This document shows, in pieces, positions 34,706 through 47,017 of a stretch of 64,000 nucleotides of DNA. The stretch comes from Dacryopinax spathularia. Lineage: Eukaryota > Basidiomycota > Dacrymycetes > Dacrymycetales > Dacrymycetaceae. Positions within the stretch are counted from its first letter, which is position 1. The number at the start of each line of letters is the position of its first letter. Location of the stretch: NCBI GenBank assembly GCA_037974965.1, contig JBBPFI010000018.1:558001-622000 (forward strand), in the 5' to 3' direction. Under the pieces are notes generated by a model. That model worked only from the letters and a program-made list of their open reading frames with translations. It was not told the origin of the DNA and ran no database searches. The position numbers were made by a program, and so were the translations under genes.

Positions 34706-35603
34706 GTACTTAGCTGCCAATGCCGAGCTCGGTCTTCGGTAATCTGACCGTTGCGAAATGGGATGTGTCGAGAATATTCGCGATCGCACCAGAGCCATGC
34801 AGCGGATTGGAACCACGCGGTCAGATCAGGAAGATGCGTGAAGGCTGTGTCCATCAGGCACGTTGTCAGCACCCTTGAGCGTTTCGTCCGTCCCTCCACC
34901 TTGACGTGGTCTATCTTGAGCAACGAGGATCCTTCCAGGCGGCAATCCCTAGCGGTCGCACAATCGGCCGACAATGAGAGCACCCTGTGCCAATCCTCAG
35001 CATTGGGCTGGCTTCGGGGCCAATACTCGAAGGCAGTGTTCTGCGAGCCAAGCTCTGCTCTAATGCACCCAGCGTCTGGCCGTCGCTGTGTCTTTTGGGC
35101 ATGTCTTGTCCAAAGTACGACTAGCCGGTCATCGTTACTCTGATTACTCTGATTATGGAAAACGGACCGGTGCTTGATCAACAGCGAGCATAACACATTC
35201 TGCAGCAGTTGCAGTAAGGTGCGTGGCGTTCTCGCCTGGCAAATTTCATTGCCGGTCCGTCCTTCTCGCTGCGCTGTCATTGAAAGCGCGTGGGCATCAG
35301 TTCCCCCCTCACTCCTTCATCAGAGTGCTAGCCTTTATCCGCGAACCTGATCGAGTACTGCTTTGGGCTTCCGCCGATTTAGCTTACTTGAGTGGGCAGT
35401 TTCCCTTTTGTATCGGGGATCCACCTCAGTGGTGGTCTCCTGCTCCACGGAGTTGCATACGGCGGTTGTACGCGCATCAGCTCCTCGGCGGGGGCGTATC
35501 AACTGCCGCATGGCCGCTAAACTGCCTCTCATTTTCACAGCATCGTGAACACTTATACATGAAATGCGACACCTCAGCTGGGCAACCACCATCCTCTATC
35601 AAA
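34706..35603. other. Intergenic between tandem MFS genes; possible minus-strand gene relic
   Basis: 898 bp that include the promoter of the second MFS gene. On the minus strand an open frame of 253 codons (34519-35280) overlaps the 3' end of MFS copy 1. It contains TTCLMDTAFTHLPDLTAW, reminiscent of fungal F-box/LRR-like proteins. It has no clear start or domain, so at most it is a decayed gene. Confidence 0.3.
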
Positions 35604-37393
35604 ATGAACGCTGCAGGCTTGGAATCTAGACACACGGACTTGGAGAAGGAAGAACTTGGGACCTCGACACCGTCTGCTCCTTCCGAATCACTCGATTACG
35701 GCTTACCTCCAGTCGACCGTGGGCGCCATGCCTGGACATTCCTTGTCGCATCGACCGCGCTGGAATGTACCATCTGGGGAATGGGTCTGGCTTTTGGTAT
35801 GTCTCATGAATCGTCCTGCTTTCCATATATTGATTCATGCAGGTACATACCAGAACTTTCTTACTGGTTCCCCCGACTCTCCAATTACCGATGGGTACAA
35901 CATAACCGCCGTTGCTGCCATTGGAGCTTCGTACCTAGCGATGCAGGTGAATAAGCGCCCGTGGCTTTCACGTGCATGGGCTGATTGGTTTTCGCAGTAT
36001 CTCCTGGGCTTCGCTATAATGCCCTTGTTGAGAAGATATCCACAACATATCCGCGCGGCACTTTTTGCATTCGTGGCGATTGAAACCGTATCTTTGATCG
36101 GCGCAAGCTTTGCTACCCGGGTATGAATTTCGCAGCACCTCAAAGGGCTGGGCTGATGGCAAAGTAATAGGCATGGCACCTCATTTTGCTACAAGGCATA
36201 ATACCCGGGACAGCAGGAGCTGTGTTCTACGGCCCTGCCCTTCTGTGGCTCTCCGAATGGTTCGTGGAGCGCCGCGGTCTTGCATGCGGCCTCATGTTCG
36301 GTGGCACGGTGCGTCGACCACGATGGTGGAGTTCCACTTCCATGGTAACTCACCACCTCCCAGGGTCTTGGCGGCGCGGCATTCCCTCCTCTAGTTGGTC
36401 TGCTGCTACAACGGCTTGGATTCCGATGGACGTTGCGCATTTGGGCGGCAACGTTTACCGTTGTGGTTGGCCTTTCCATGTACTTCATGCGACCTCGCCA
36501 CCCAGCAGCGCGCCTCCACGAGACTGGTGATCTGAAAATTGATTGGTCTCGCTTCACGAGTCCTGTCCTTGCTGTGGTCGTAAGTTCTATCCGTTTCATA
36601 CGTATCCGAACACACTTAACATCCCTCTCATAGTCTGCAACCGTCTTTATACAAGCACTTGGCTACTTCCCCATATCAATTTACATTCCAACGTATACCA
36701 CGTCTATCGGCAATGGTCTCCCTCCTATTGACGGGCAGCTGGTCCTCTCGGTATTCAACCTATTCACTCTGATCGGTAGGCTCAAGTTTGTGCTCTTTCG
36801 ACGCTCATCTGGCTCATTGGATCCTTCAGGTCAAGTCCTGCTCGGGTACTTGTGCGACAAGTTCTCCTTCTCCCTCGTCATCATCCTCGCTGGCGTGGGA
36901 TCGGCGATTTCCACATTCTTGCTCTGGGCCTTCTCGAGCAATCTGGGATTGACGTTTGCCTTCGTAGTGATCTTCGGAACATCGGTACGTTTTTCAGAAT
37001 TTCAAGCTAATAGGAGAACCAGGCTCTAAATGTCGCTCACAGGCTGGCGGCTTTTCGTCTATTTTCGCTCCTGTTGGTACCGCGGTGTTCGGTAAGCTCG
37101 TCTTCCGCGATTGGCTCTATGTCTGTTTAACGCGGTTGCCAGGCACGGATTCGCGCTCGGCAGGTGTCATTCCCGGTTACTTGGGGGCTTTACGGGGCGT
37201 TGCGGCCATTGTTGGACCGCTTATCTCCGCCAGGCTGTATAATCCCGATGAACCACCTCTCTCCGGCAATTACGGTCTATACGGGTTTGGACAGATGGAG
37301 ATCTTTGTCGGTGCTATGACTGCGGTGACTATCATCGGTGGGATAGCCTCCTGGATCCTGACTGCTATGGAGGAGCGGCGTACTTCGTCTTAG
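35604..37393 (+). CDS. MFS monocarboxylate-type transporter (copy 2)
   Basis: Nine exons (35604-35796, 35843-35946, 35998-36120, 36171-36308, 36364-36579, 36634-36775, 36830-36984, 37043-37091, 37143-37393) give 456 residues. Same layout as copy 1: LPPVDRGRHAWTFLVAS, GTYQNFLTGSP, PALLWLSEWFVERRGLACGL, GFRWTLRIWAATFTVVVGL, VLLGYLCDKFSFS and GALRGVAAIVGPLISARLYNP. Several introns sit at the same codons as in copy 1 and two are extra, so one copy gained or the other lost introns after the duplication. Sequence similarity is moderate, implying an old tandem duplication. All phases sum, so the gene appears intact; substrate unknown. Confidence 0.87.
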
Positions 37394-37846
37394 ATCACGA
37401 GGTCATCCGGCAGACGAGGAATGACGTGTAAAGTAGAATTAGATACCAGTAATCCCAATGCCGAATCCAAGAAAACGGCTCACTGCATGAGTATACATCA
37501 TGAATGGCACGTCCGGTTGTCTGAAATCCCAGATCGCTTCCGATATAAAACAGACTCCATCGAGTATTGTGGCAGGGCATCTCCGTCAAGACGTCCTTGC
37601 CTATTCTTGCCCAATTCCTGTGCGGGACTGATTGACGCAGAACATCTCGCCTTCGAAGGAAGTCCGTCGAAGGAGTTGAGCACAACACGTCGTCCGCCAG
37701 AAACCACCTGAGTTGCTCTCAGCTATGAGGTGCGAGCACTGCTGCACAAGTCAGACTGTGAAACATCACGCTGCTGGTTCCACTTACTTCGTGCTACAAC
37801 GCATTGAACTCCTCAAAGAGGCAAAGGGTTCAAGCTCTTGCCGGAT
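37394..37846. other. Intergenic left of fold-back B
   Basis: 453 bp of 3' flank of the second MFS gene. No gene or motif seen. Confidence 0.5.
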
Positions 37847-39261
37847 GCAACTGCGTATGTGTATGGTAAAAAGTGCACTGAAAGTAATGCCGCCCCGCTA
37901 ACCCAGCGGTAACAGTGGCAGAGGGCTACTATACCGTGAGCCTGGGGTTGCTATATCGCGAACCCTTTTGGTTTCGAGTCTGGCAGGCGACAAATAACAC
38001 TTTTGCGCCGCTTTAACGGGTGCGCAACAACTAGGGACGACCTCTCGCGACGCCGTGGCCGTGTCGGTTGAAGATGATTAACTGAGACATTCTGGGAGCA
38101 GTAGGTGTACGACTCGATATAATTACAGTGATAACAGGGTGAGTAAGAATAGAGCAATAGAACACAAAATCAAGGGCGGAGAGGAGGTAAAAGGGTAGTT
38201 GTAGCTTAGATTGCGCACACGAAATATTGCCGCCCCGCTAGTGTAGCGGTAGCAGCGGCAGAGGGTTACTATGTCGTGAACCCAGGGTGGCTATATCGCG
38301 CACCCCTTTTGGTGTTCGAGCCTGACAGTCGACTAAACTTTTCAAATCTTGTTTCTCAGTTGCAGCGCGCTCGGAGACGCGCTCCGGAGCAACAAAAGGA
38401 GGCCACGAGGTGACCGGGAAGACGTTGGAAGACGCGGAATCAATGTCTTAGTTTAAGCCTGTCCACCCACATACACAACTCTGAGCGAAGACATTGCGAC
38501 CCTCAAAGACTCGTTTTCTTCCAGAACCCACCTGCGTGTGAAGACCTCAGTCAAAGGGCTTGGACTTGTAAGCGCGGAAACCCGCTCACTGCAGAAGGGA
38601 AAGGAGACTGATGAGGAACGGAGAACCTCATCTCGGCTCCGAGACGGAGACATAGCCTCCGAGAGTCTTCCAAGGTCTTCCCGCTCACCTCGTGGCCTGC
38701 TTGTGTTGCTCCGAAGCGCGTCTCCGAGCGCGCTACAAACGAGAAAAAGAATTAAAAAGTTAAGTCGACTGTCAGGCTCGAACACAAAAAGGGGTGCGCG
38801 ATATAGCCACCCTGGGTTCACGATATAGTAACCCTCTGCCGCTGCTACCGCTACACTAGCGGGGCGGCAATATTTCGTGTGCGCAATCTAAGCTACAACT
38901 ACCCTTTTACCTCCTCTCCGCCCTTGATTTTGTGTTCTATTGCTCTATTCTTACTCACCCTGTTATCACTGTAATTATATCGAGTCGTACACCTACTGCT
39001 CCCACAATGTCTCACTTAATCATCTTCAACCGACTCACCTGATCCAACGGCCACGGCGTCGCGAGAGGTCGCCCATAGCTGGCGCGCACCCGTTAAAGCG
39101 GCACAAAAGTGTGATTTGTCGCCTGCCAGACTCGAACCAAAAGGGTTCGCGATATAGCAACCCCAGGCTCACGGTATAGTAGCCCTCTGCCGCTGTTACC
39201 GCTGGGTTAGCGGGGCAGCATTACTTTCAGTGCGCGTTTTACCATACACATACGCAGTTGC
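37847..39261. repeat. Nested tRNA-headed fold-back element, copy B
   Basis: A 1.4-kb palindrome: arm 37847-38433 pairs with arm 38665-39261 (about 590 bp each, close to 90% alike by eye) around a 231-bp loop. Each arm carries two tRNA-like heads in tandem, near 37890 and 38230 on the left and mirrored near 38870 and 39220 on the right. A-box matches: TAGTGTAGCGG (exact to TRGYNNARYGG) in the inner heads, TAACCCAGCGG in the outer ones. The right outer head has GGTTCGAGTCT, 10/11 to the Pol III B box. The inner arm and loop edges are shared with copy A (in opposite orientation). The outer half adds about 250 bp of unique arm body. No protein is encoded. It lies between convergent gene ends, as copy A does. 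Confidence 0.75.
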
Positions 39262-39528
39262 GTCCGAGAACCGCATCCATAGCACAGGCCGTGTGCTTTC
39301 TGCAGGGCCTGTTGCAGGGCTGCCACTCTATAGGCGGCTGCCGAGCCGAAAGGTAAAGGCACGGAACGTATGAAGTAGCTCACGTATTGCATTCCAGTCA
39401 CGCTCTTCCCTGCAGACACCCGCTTTGTAAGTACGACAAATGAAAATACCAAAATAAGCTAGATTGAAGGAACACGAAAGACAGCAAGTCCGAAACCTCA
39501 TGTTCTCAGCTCCCGAGACCTCGGCCAC

Positions 39529-40768
39529 TCATAGTTCTACCTGCTCGTCCGAGGAAGCGTCCAACTCCTTGATCCTCGTCATCCTCATCGCCTCCCCACC
39601 TTCCATCATCGAAAACTGATCCCTGTCGTCCGTTCGGTGGACTGTGAACTCGCGATGCACGGATATGCTACCCATCGGATTCCCCATCTCCGAGTTCTTG
39701 AACGTCCCATTCGATCCGCCATGCTTGCTCAGGCCGACACGGACGATGATGAGATAGAAAGCGATGGATGTGATGGGCGATATCTGCACAAGCTGTCAAT
39801 ACGGCTGATGGCAGTGCTCATAGATACAGATGTCTCACAATCTGGCTCAGGAACAGCAGAGCCGGGCTCTGCAAAACAAGTGCAACGAGGTACGCCAGAA
39901 GGAATAACATGTACAGCAAACCGGACTCGACGACAATTTGTATAACCGGCATCAGACTCGTCGCTTTTGAGGTCGAGCTCGCATGATCGATCTTCCAGAT
40001 TCGAAACGCGATCATACCAGTGGCGAGGGTGGTCTGAGTGAAAGAAAGAACGATCGTCGCGATGGCCCAGTGATCTTGATCGATCAGAATGGCGAGGTTG
40101 GTCTGGTCGTTCATGTACGAGGCTTGTAGTTCGACGGCGCGGATGCTGCAAGCTGTACATGGTTGAGTCGAGCTCATGTCGTATGACCAGTATGCTCACC
40201 GATAGTTCCCAGCCAGAGAGCGGAATTGAAGATCACGAATAGCCAACGTCTACCCCAAACAGTCCAGACTCGGTACATCTACACGAAAGGGATCAGCATC
40301 TGTCCGTCCCGATAGCGATTCACCCACCATGATCCCATCCCCGATCCATACTGTAAAGAGCGCAATGGCACTATGGGTGACCTGCGCCCAATTGCCGACG
40401 TTTTCGAAATAGATGTCTTTCCCGATTCCTGGGGTGTATAATAGACCGATGAGGACATGGTTGCATTGCAATACGACATCGGAGGTGGTCAAGCAAAAGA
40501 GGAGGATGCTAGAGGTCGAAAGCAGGAGGTTGATGCCGCGTCGTCTTCGATTATACATGATGCTGACGGTCATGAAGAACAGTGCCAGGGAGAGGCCTAC
40601 GATTATTAGCGATCTTCCGGCAGGGAGGACGCTCAACGCACCATACAGAGTGGTCGCGGTCCAGTCTCCAATGATGGTGCTAATCGTGAAAGGACCGGTT
40701 GTGTTGGGGAACGGTAATGTGGTGGAGTTCGCAGACATGGGTTCGCCGACTCCAGGTGTGCCAGACAT
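39529..40768 (-). CDS. Multi-span membrane protein, basidiomycete-rich family (copy B)
   Basis: Exons 40642-40768, 40328-40596, 40200-40278, 39839-40152 and 39529-39783 give 347 residues with about seven hydrophobic helices. It is paralogous to the gene at 21248-22527: TTLYGLSL at helix 1, TSDVVLQCNHVLIGLLY, WIGDGIMMYRVWTVWGRRW, HWAIATIVLSFTQT and the post-helix ISPITSIAFYLIIVRVGL. All four intron positions and phases are the same, and exon 3 is 79 nt in both. The C-terminal tail is polar and poorly conserved. The Asn-rich N-terminus (ANSTTLPFPNTTG) offers glycosylation sites, suggesting an outside N-terminus. Function unknown. Confidence 0.8.
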
Positions 40769-41873
40769 CACGAGGGTATAGAGAGAGACGCATGCAACTG
40801 CTGGTCTCGCGCGTTGTTCCAGTCCACCGTTTTCTAGACTTTGAATCGAAGGGGATTCTCCAGTCTGATAGCATCACATCGGAGCCAAGTATCTCCGAAG
40901 CCAAATGGGGCATGTCTGAAGACACCGATTGAGCACTGTCATACTGCCCCTCGCAACGATGCGATTACTTTGTTGACAATTGCCATCTTCGATAACATGT
41001 CGAACTGTATCTTCTAAGGACCTCAGTTGAGAAAGGATATCCTCAGGAGATTGTAGGAACTCGCGAGCAGGGAGGAGAAGCGTTCCTCGCGGCTCACGGC
41101 AACCAAGCTTCGGCGTTGCTTCTCCGTCCCTGACAGTCTCGCCTCAAGAGGTTCTGAGCAGCAGTAGTTTCTAAGGAGAAACAAGGTGGTCTTGCTGACT
41201 GTCGCTTTCCAAGCTCAGGGTTCGGTGTCGATGGTGATAAGGTCAATTACTGCTATTTGCGGACTGCGACTTCTGCCAGAAATGCTGTTCCGCTGGCAGA
41301 CCACACATCAACGCGGTGCCGATGTTGGTGTCCGCTGGAGCCTCGGAGCCAGAACACACTTTTCGGTCTAAAGTGCCATATCCAGGTCTTCTTGTGAGAG
41401 TATAGCAGCGCCCTCGTCGAGTCTCTTAGCGCAGCTCTGAAGATTGTTGATCGCTCAAGTTTTGCTCAGCTGTTACGCCAGAACAGGAGACAAACATGAC
41501 GCGCTGCGCGTCAACAAACGACTAACTCCGAAAGATCCCGCTGCTAATGTCCGAATCATGGAACTGGAACCATCCTCTTCAGTTTCCGTTCTTGAAACGC
41601 TCTCGAAGCTGTTCGACCGTCTCACTCTGTGTTTGGGCTCGCTGGTCGGAATGTCTCTCGACAACTCTTGCTGGGATACCTTTGACTCTAACTATGGAGA
41701 TCAAAGATGTCTGGAACATCATAGCTCGATCACTTAGCCGACTCGGATGATACCGCTGTTGGGGCGCGGTCGTCGTTCGGTCTGCTGCTCGCTCGCGACC
41801 TAGCGTCTATCCTCGTTGATCAAGTCAAGGAGGACGCATATACTCTGCATTATACCGCTATCGTGGATCAACT
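40769..41873. other. Divergent intergenic region, no gene seen
   Basis: 1.1 kb between the multi-span gene B and the GT90 gene, whose starts face away from each other. ORFs up to about 97 codons show no domain. Confidence 0.55.
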
Positions 41874-44426
41874 ATGTCGCTACGTCCATCAATGCACAGC
41901 GGTACGCCGCCTCCCTCCCCTGGCGCCCCGTCGTTCCCGCCGTCGGCCACGGCTGGTCAGAAACCTCGGCCGTCGCGTCACAAGTACAAGTCCTCGACCT
42001 TACAAGGTGGACCAACCCCGGCTATGCCAAGATATGAATGGTTTCGTCCACGCTGGAACCGGGGATGGCTTGCGAAGGGTACCAGACGGCGCTGGGCGCG
42101 TCCGGCTCTCTTGCTGCTCGTCATACTGTTCCTCATGTACAAGCTTCGCTCGCCCTCGGATGGATCAATCATAGCTGGAGTGGACGAGAACGTCGTCAAG
42201 CGCTACACGCCTGTCCTTCAGCACTGGACTCGTCGACAGCCTATGCCAGCCGAACCGGATGGCGAGTGGATCGAACAGCCTGATGACGGCGAACAGGAGG
42301 AGCAGGAGATGGTCGAGACCGGAGGCAGGAAGGTCTTCGGTGCATCCGGAGAAGGTGTGGACGACGACCCGGACACGGACGAGCTAGCCGTTCCCGTCCC
42401 TCCGCCCGGTATGCGCGGTGTCGATGCACGTTCCATCGCTCAGAACGCGGACTCCGCCCGTTCCCAAACACGTGCTGGTCAAGAGGAACTCGAGGACCAT
42501 TTTTGGCTACCGAACGGCTTGCTCGCTGTCAACCCCTATGGAAGGCATCCGATCTATGATCTTGTCGAGTGGGCGGAACGTGAGTGGCAAGAAAAGCGCC
42601 GGAGGCAGAGCAAGACGCTGGAGGAAGCCGTGGCTGAGTATCGCAGGAGGTACGGCAGGAAGCCTCCTCGCGGGTTCGACAAATGGTCTGCGCAGCATAG
42701 ACTTGTCTTTCTGCTGTGATACGCTGACAAGGATTCCTAGGTGGTCGTACGTTGAGCGACACAATGTCCAGCTTCCGGACGAATACGACCAAATCCTCGC
42801 CGATCTGCACATGTTTTATGCATACACGCCTCGCTCCCTCCGGCGTTTGCAAGCGCTCACCCGCACAACGCCAGCCACGTATACCTTGTCCTCTTCCTCG
42901 TCTCTTGCTAGTATCTCGCTTGCGACAACAAACCTGGCAGAGGGCAGCGAGCGGCATATCGGCATGATCCGAGCAAAGGCGCAGCTGGACATGCTGCGGG
43001 GCTTCGGTGAGACTTGGAAGGATGAAGTGACGGGTGAAGACACGAGCGTCAATCGTGAGATCGTCCGCGCTACGGGGGATTGGGAGGCTACGTTTGGAGC
43101 CGGCGATGTACCCATGGAATTCGCAGATTGGGAGCTGTTCAACGAGAGGAGGGTCAGAGCTCGAGCCGGGCAGAGTGCGTTACACCGGCCATACTCGACG
43201 GATTACTGACTCGGTGATAGCTATGGACGTCTTCAAACGTACGGATATGACCTATCTCGGATGGGGCGGCGCTTGCCCGAATAGCTCACCTCTGCGTCGC
43301 TCGCCTCCGCCTCCGCTTGACGAAGTCGCCCTGCAACGACAGTCAAAGACGTTCATCTACTCGCATCGGGACAGTATGGACCCATGCACGCACCCGCAGC
43401 TCGTCCAGACGGTCGGCTTTCTTTCGGGACATTATGACCGTGGTCCTGGTCCGCAAGAAGTCCATCGCTTATTATTCGGCATGTGTAAGACGGAGGGTCT
43501 GCACGGAGATGTATTGACCGTTGCGAGCGAGATGTGGACGGAGGATGTAGGCTACGACCCGGAATGGGAACACAAATCAGACGAGCGCATCGTTTGGCGT
43601 GGTTCGAATACCGGCATTCTCGCTAATCCGGGAACACCATGGAAGGCCAGCCAGCGCGTCCGCGTCATTGGTATGTTGAACAACCCCAACGGATCGCACG
43701 AGGTATTGCTGCCGACGGAGCCGGACGAGCCAGTTGGCGACGCCGTTCCCAGAAGAAGCAGCTGGTTGAACCACGTCTTTGCGGACGTGGCGTTTACAAG
43801 AGAGCCGATTCAGTGTGAAAAGGCGGAATGCGATGAGATGAAGAGGATGTTCGAGTGGAAGCAGAAGATGATGACCCAAACTGAGCAGAACCAGTACAAG
43901 TATGCGCTAGACGTACGTGCCTCACTCGCTTATTCACTGGCGGAATGCTGATGGCTTCCTCCGTCATAGGTCGATGGGAACGGTTGGTCGGCACGGTTCA
44001 AGCGATTGATAACGACCAGAGCGATGCTTCTCAAGGCCACCATCTTTCCGGAATGGTACATGGACCGCATTCAGCCTTGGGTGCATTACGTCCCCGTCAA
44101 GATGGACTTTAGCGACCTGTATGATATTATGACCTTCTTCCGGTGAGTGTCTTTTCTCCCATGCCATCTATGGGAAGTAACAAGGCACAAGAGGGGACGT
44201 TGCGAGAGGCGGGGAAGGAGCGCATGATGATATGGCCCGAAAGATTGCACAGGCCGGAAGGAACTGGAGCCTGACTATGTTTCGCAAGGAAGATATGGTC
44301 GCCTATCAGGTGTGTCCGCCATGCATGCCATGCTGGACGATGCTGATCAGAGCGCAGTGGAGGCTATTCTTGGAATATGGCCGGTTGGTGAGCGAGGACA
44401 GAGACAACATGAACTTCGATTACTAG
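41874..44426 (+). CDS. Glycosyltransferase family 90 (CAP10-like), type II membrane protein
   Basis: Golgi-type glycosyltransferase; CAP10-like enzymes act as xylosyltransferases in capsule or glycoprotein synthesis in basidiomycetes. Exons 41874-42685, 42741-43174, 43221-43912, 43970-44142, 44192-44309 and 44358-44426 give 765 residues. A Pro/Ser-rich cytosolic tail is followed by one membrane anchor (about 80-96, LLLLVILFLMYKL), an acidic stem (125-180), then the CAP10 part: RGFDKWWSYVERHNVQLPDEYDQI at the intron-1 junction, KYALDVDGNGWSARFKRL (nucleotide-sugar site), ATIFPEWYMDRIQPWVHYVPVK and the C-terminal LFLEYGRLVSEDRDNMNF. The exon 2/3 junction (43174/43221) is the least certain. Confidence 0.9.
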
Positions 44427-46216
44427 ACAATTCTTGCAATGGCTCTCCGGATGCGCAATGGGGAGGACTTACATGGATTACATCTGCGATAGCTTTCGAT
44501 TATCCAAATTATTCGTTCACCGCGGAAGCGATCTTTTTTCGTCATCTATGCCCACAAATTCGACTTCTTTGGATGAGATTCACTCTTGCGGCGAAGGATA
44601 TGGATCTTTCGATGAATATCTCACTGTGCCACCAACAGTATGCTCCGGTGGTGAGCAGTATCCGGTTGCTCTGCTAACCGCATACTGCTTGTCCCGACGT
44701 GCCGGACATGGTGCGATTTCCGGTCGCGTATATTCAGGCCGACTCTGTGGCATCATCAAGGGGACGTCGTAATGGACAAGTGGCGCCCTCCAATTCTCGG
44801 CAAGTGGGGTTGGTGTGAAATTTCTGGTGACAGCCCGTGGTTCAGGACCCGAACAACGGTCTCGTTAACAGGCGTATGACCTCTCCATATTCCTTGGTCG
44901 TCGCGATGCTGCTAATCCCCGACGTGTATGCACACGGACAAACCTGAGCCGAATAGTGGAAGAGGCCGCACACCGAACAAACGTCATCTCCCCTAACGAT
45001 TGTCCAGTCTGTCCGGGTCACACCTTAGAAAACTGCCGGAGGAACAGGATTGGTATCCGGAGGTCAGTGGGGCCGTCAACATCGCTCGTACACCGTGGCA
45101 TGATTCCCATGAGACTCCGTGATGTGGATCCCTATGATGGTTTGCGGCTTGATGGGGGCTGGCCAGTGGTTGAAGGCGAGCAGTGAGAAGTAGGCTTGGC
45201 CGGCGGATATTTTTTCTTTAGGGAAGTCACTACACCGTGATATGAGACCGCAATCACCATGCACACCATTAACAATGGCCCGAATAAGGTGCGAGGGACT
45301 GGGAAGAGGCATATGACTTCGACGAAGGAGGTGCACTGGAATGATCTTTCCTTTGCCAGTCTAAGCCATCACCTCGGCGCCGGCCGCAGGACCAACGTGA
45401 CGTAGAAGGCCGAAGAAGCAGTGGCTGTGGTGCTTCTTCTCTGATAATGAACGCGCACCCAATGCGCTCCTGTGCTTGTCACCATCCTGTCTCACGCACA
45501 TGCTGACCCTTTGCTAGGTATGTTGACCGAACAAGACCGCTACTTGGACTTGCGCCGTGAACTGCTTCAATCAACGGGCGCCACAAACGGTACTAGAGCC
45601 GACACCCGTGAATTATCTTGATGCGTCCTTGCTTGTTCTGAAGGTTGGCACATGCTTCCCAGACGGTTTTACGTCGAATACGTTTGGCCGCACACGTCCC
45701 ATTACCACTCCCTTTTTGTCCTCCTTGACCGGCTCTCGATCATCTCTACCTCCGGTGGGAATCTTTCGGATCGTAGGACCTCATCACTGTCAATACGGCG
45801 AATAGCTCCTCATAAGTTCTCTCACAATGGTTCTCCCCGGTGGTGGCGCTAACTCTTGATACCCCAACATACCTGATGACTTTGCGGTAGAAGCTGGAGA
45901 TGCGTCACAAGGGCGAACATCATGGTGATAATGCCAGTGATGGTCGTTGAAGCATCAAACCGTGTGGCTTGGCGTCGAACGGGTTGGGCACCGAGATGGT
46001 CAGCGGTCACTTAGCGGACTTCTAGCCTTGTTCGGGAGATGATGCAAGCTGCGGGCGACCCAACCATAACGGGCTTGTCCTTTGACTATCCGGTCAGCGG
46101 GGGCTCGCTTTGAAGCGTATAAATACAGGGCCATTTGGCCTCAGTCTGCCCTCCATCTCCCGCAAAACTCTTCACTCGCACTACACACAACAACCGACCT
46201 CTGAACTCTATCAAAC
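44427..46216. other. Intergenic with lectin-unit relic sequence
   Basis: 1.8 kb between GT90 and the first lectin gene. From about 45.63 kb rightward the sequence is a diverged copy of 48.78-49.34 kb, the region upstream of the second lectin. A short stretch near 45365-45400 resembles lectin exon 3 (the NHLGTGQP coding part), suggesting an older, decayed lectin copy. No intact gene was seen. Confidence 0.5.
46118..46125 (+). promoter_or_regulatory. TATA box of lectin 1
   Basis: GCG-TATAAATA, 99 bp before the start. The same sequence lies at the same distance before lectin 2, so it is conserved between the duplicated units. Confidence 0.6.
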
Positions 46217-47017
46217 ATGTCTGCCAACATCACCCAGACTCTTTCTTTTGGTGTGCACGAGGGTGCCGCTTTCAATGACGCTGTTGCTCGTACGTACTGT
46301 CTGCCTCCATTGCTCGGTCTTCACTCATGTGTCGCTCCATCGCAGTCGGTGGCTTCCCCAGCACCCAGAACATCAAGGCGATCAAGCAGATCCGCATTAT
46401 GGGCGGCTGGCTGGTCGACGGTTTTGTGCGTGCATGCTCTATGACAGCCCAGAGAATATACTTAATAGCGTCGGACTTGTGTAGGAGGTCACCTACCAGA
46501 TGAAGGACGGCTCTACCAAAGTCGCCAACCACCTCGGCACCGGCCAGCCCCACGCTACGATCACCTTCAACGGTGCGCTCCTTTCTCCACCTTCTGAGGC
46601 GCAGAGCATCTGACCGCAGTATGCAGACCACGAGGTCCTGATCGGCGTCACGGGCAAGACCACCCTGCCCAACTACTACCAGAACAAGCCCTACCTCAAC
46701 TACCTCAAGTTCGTGATCATGGACACGAAGACGGGCAACGTGCGCGTTGAGGGTACGTTTTCATTCTGATCTTTTGGACAGTTCCCTCCCTTCTCCTGCC
46801 CGCGCCCTTCCGTCCAGGGACGTTGGCTGATCAATCTGGTTCAGGTCCCTACGGCAATGGCGCCGGCGACAGCAAGTACACCGGCCAGACCTTCGCGGTT
46901 GCCGGTCCTATCGTCGCTTTTGCGGGCCAGGAGCACTCTGGAGGCGACCCGGTCAATGCACTTACGCTGTCGTTCATCAAGTCCGAGGCTCTGGCCCTCA
47001 ACAACAATCTGAACTAA
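46217..47017 (+). CDS. Jacalin-like lectin (copy 1)
   Basis: Five exons (46217-46289, 46346-46425, 46485-46572, 46627-46752, 46845-47017) give 179 residues, one jacalin-type beta-prism domain. Visible pattern: QTLSFGVHEGAAFND at the first strand, IKQIRIMGGWLVDGFEVTYQ, EVLIGVTGK, LNYLKFVIMDTKTG and the hallmark GPYGNG followed by VAGPIVAFAGQEHSGG. There is no signal peptide or membrane segment, so the product is probably cytosolic, like other fungal lectins thought to act in defence; the sugar is unknown. The paralogue at 49345 has every intron in the same place. The conserved TATA box suggests strong, perhaps stage-specific, expression. Confidence 0.85.
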
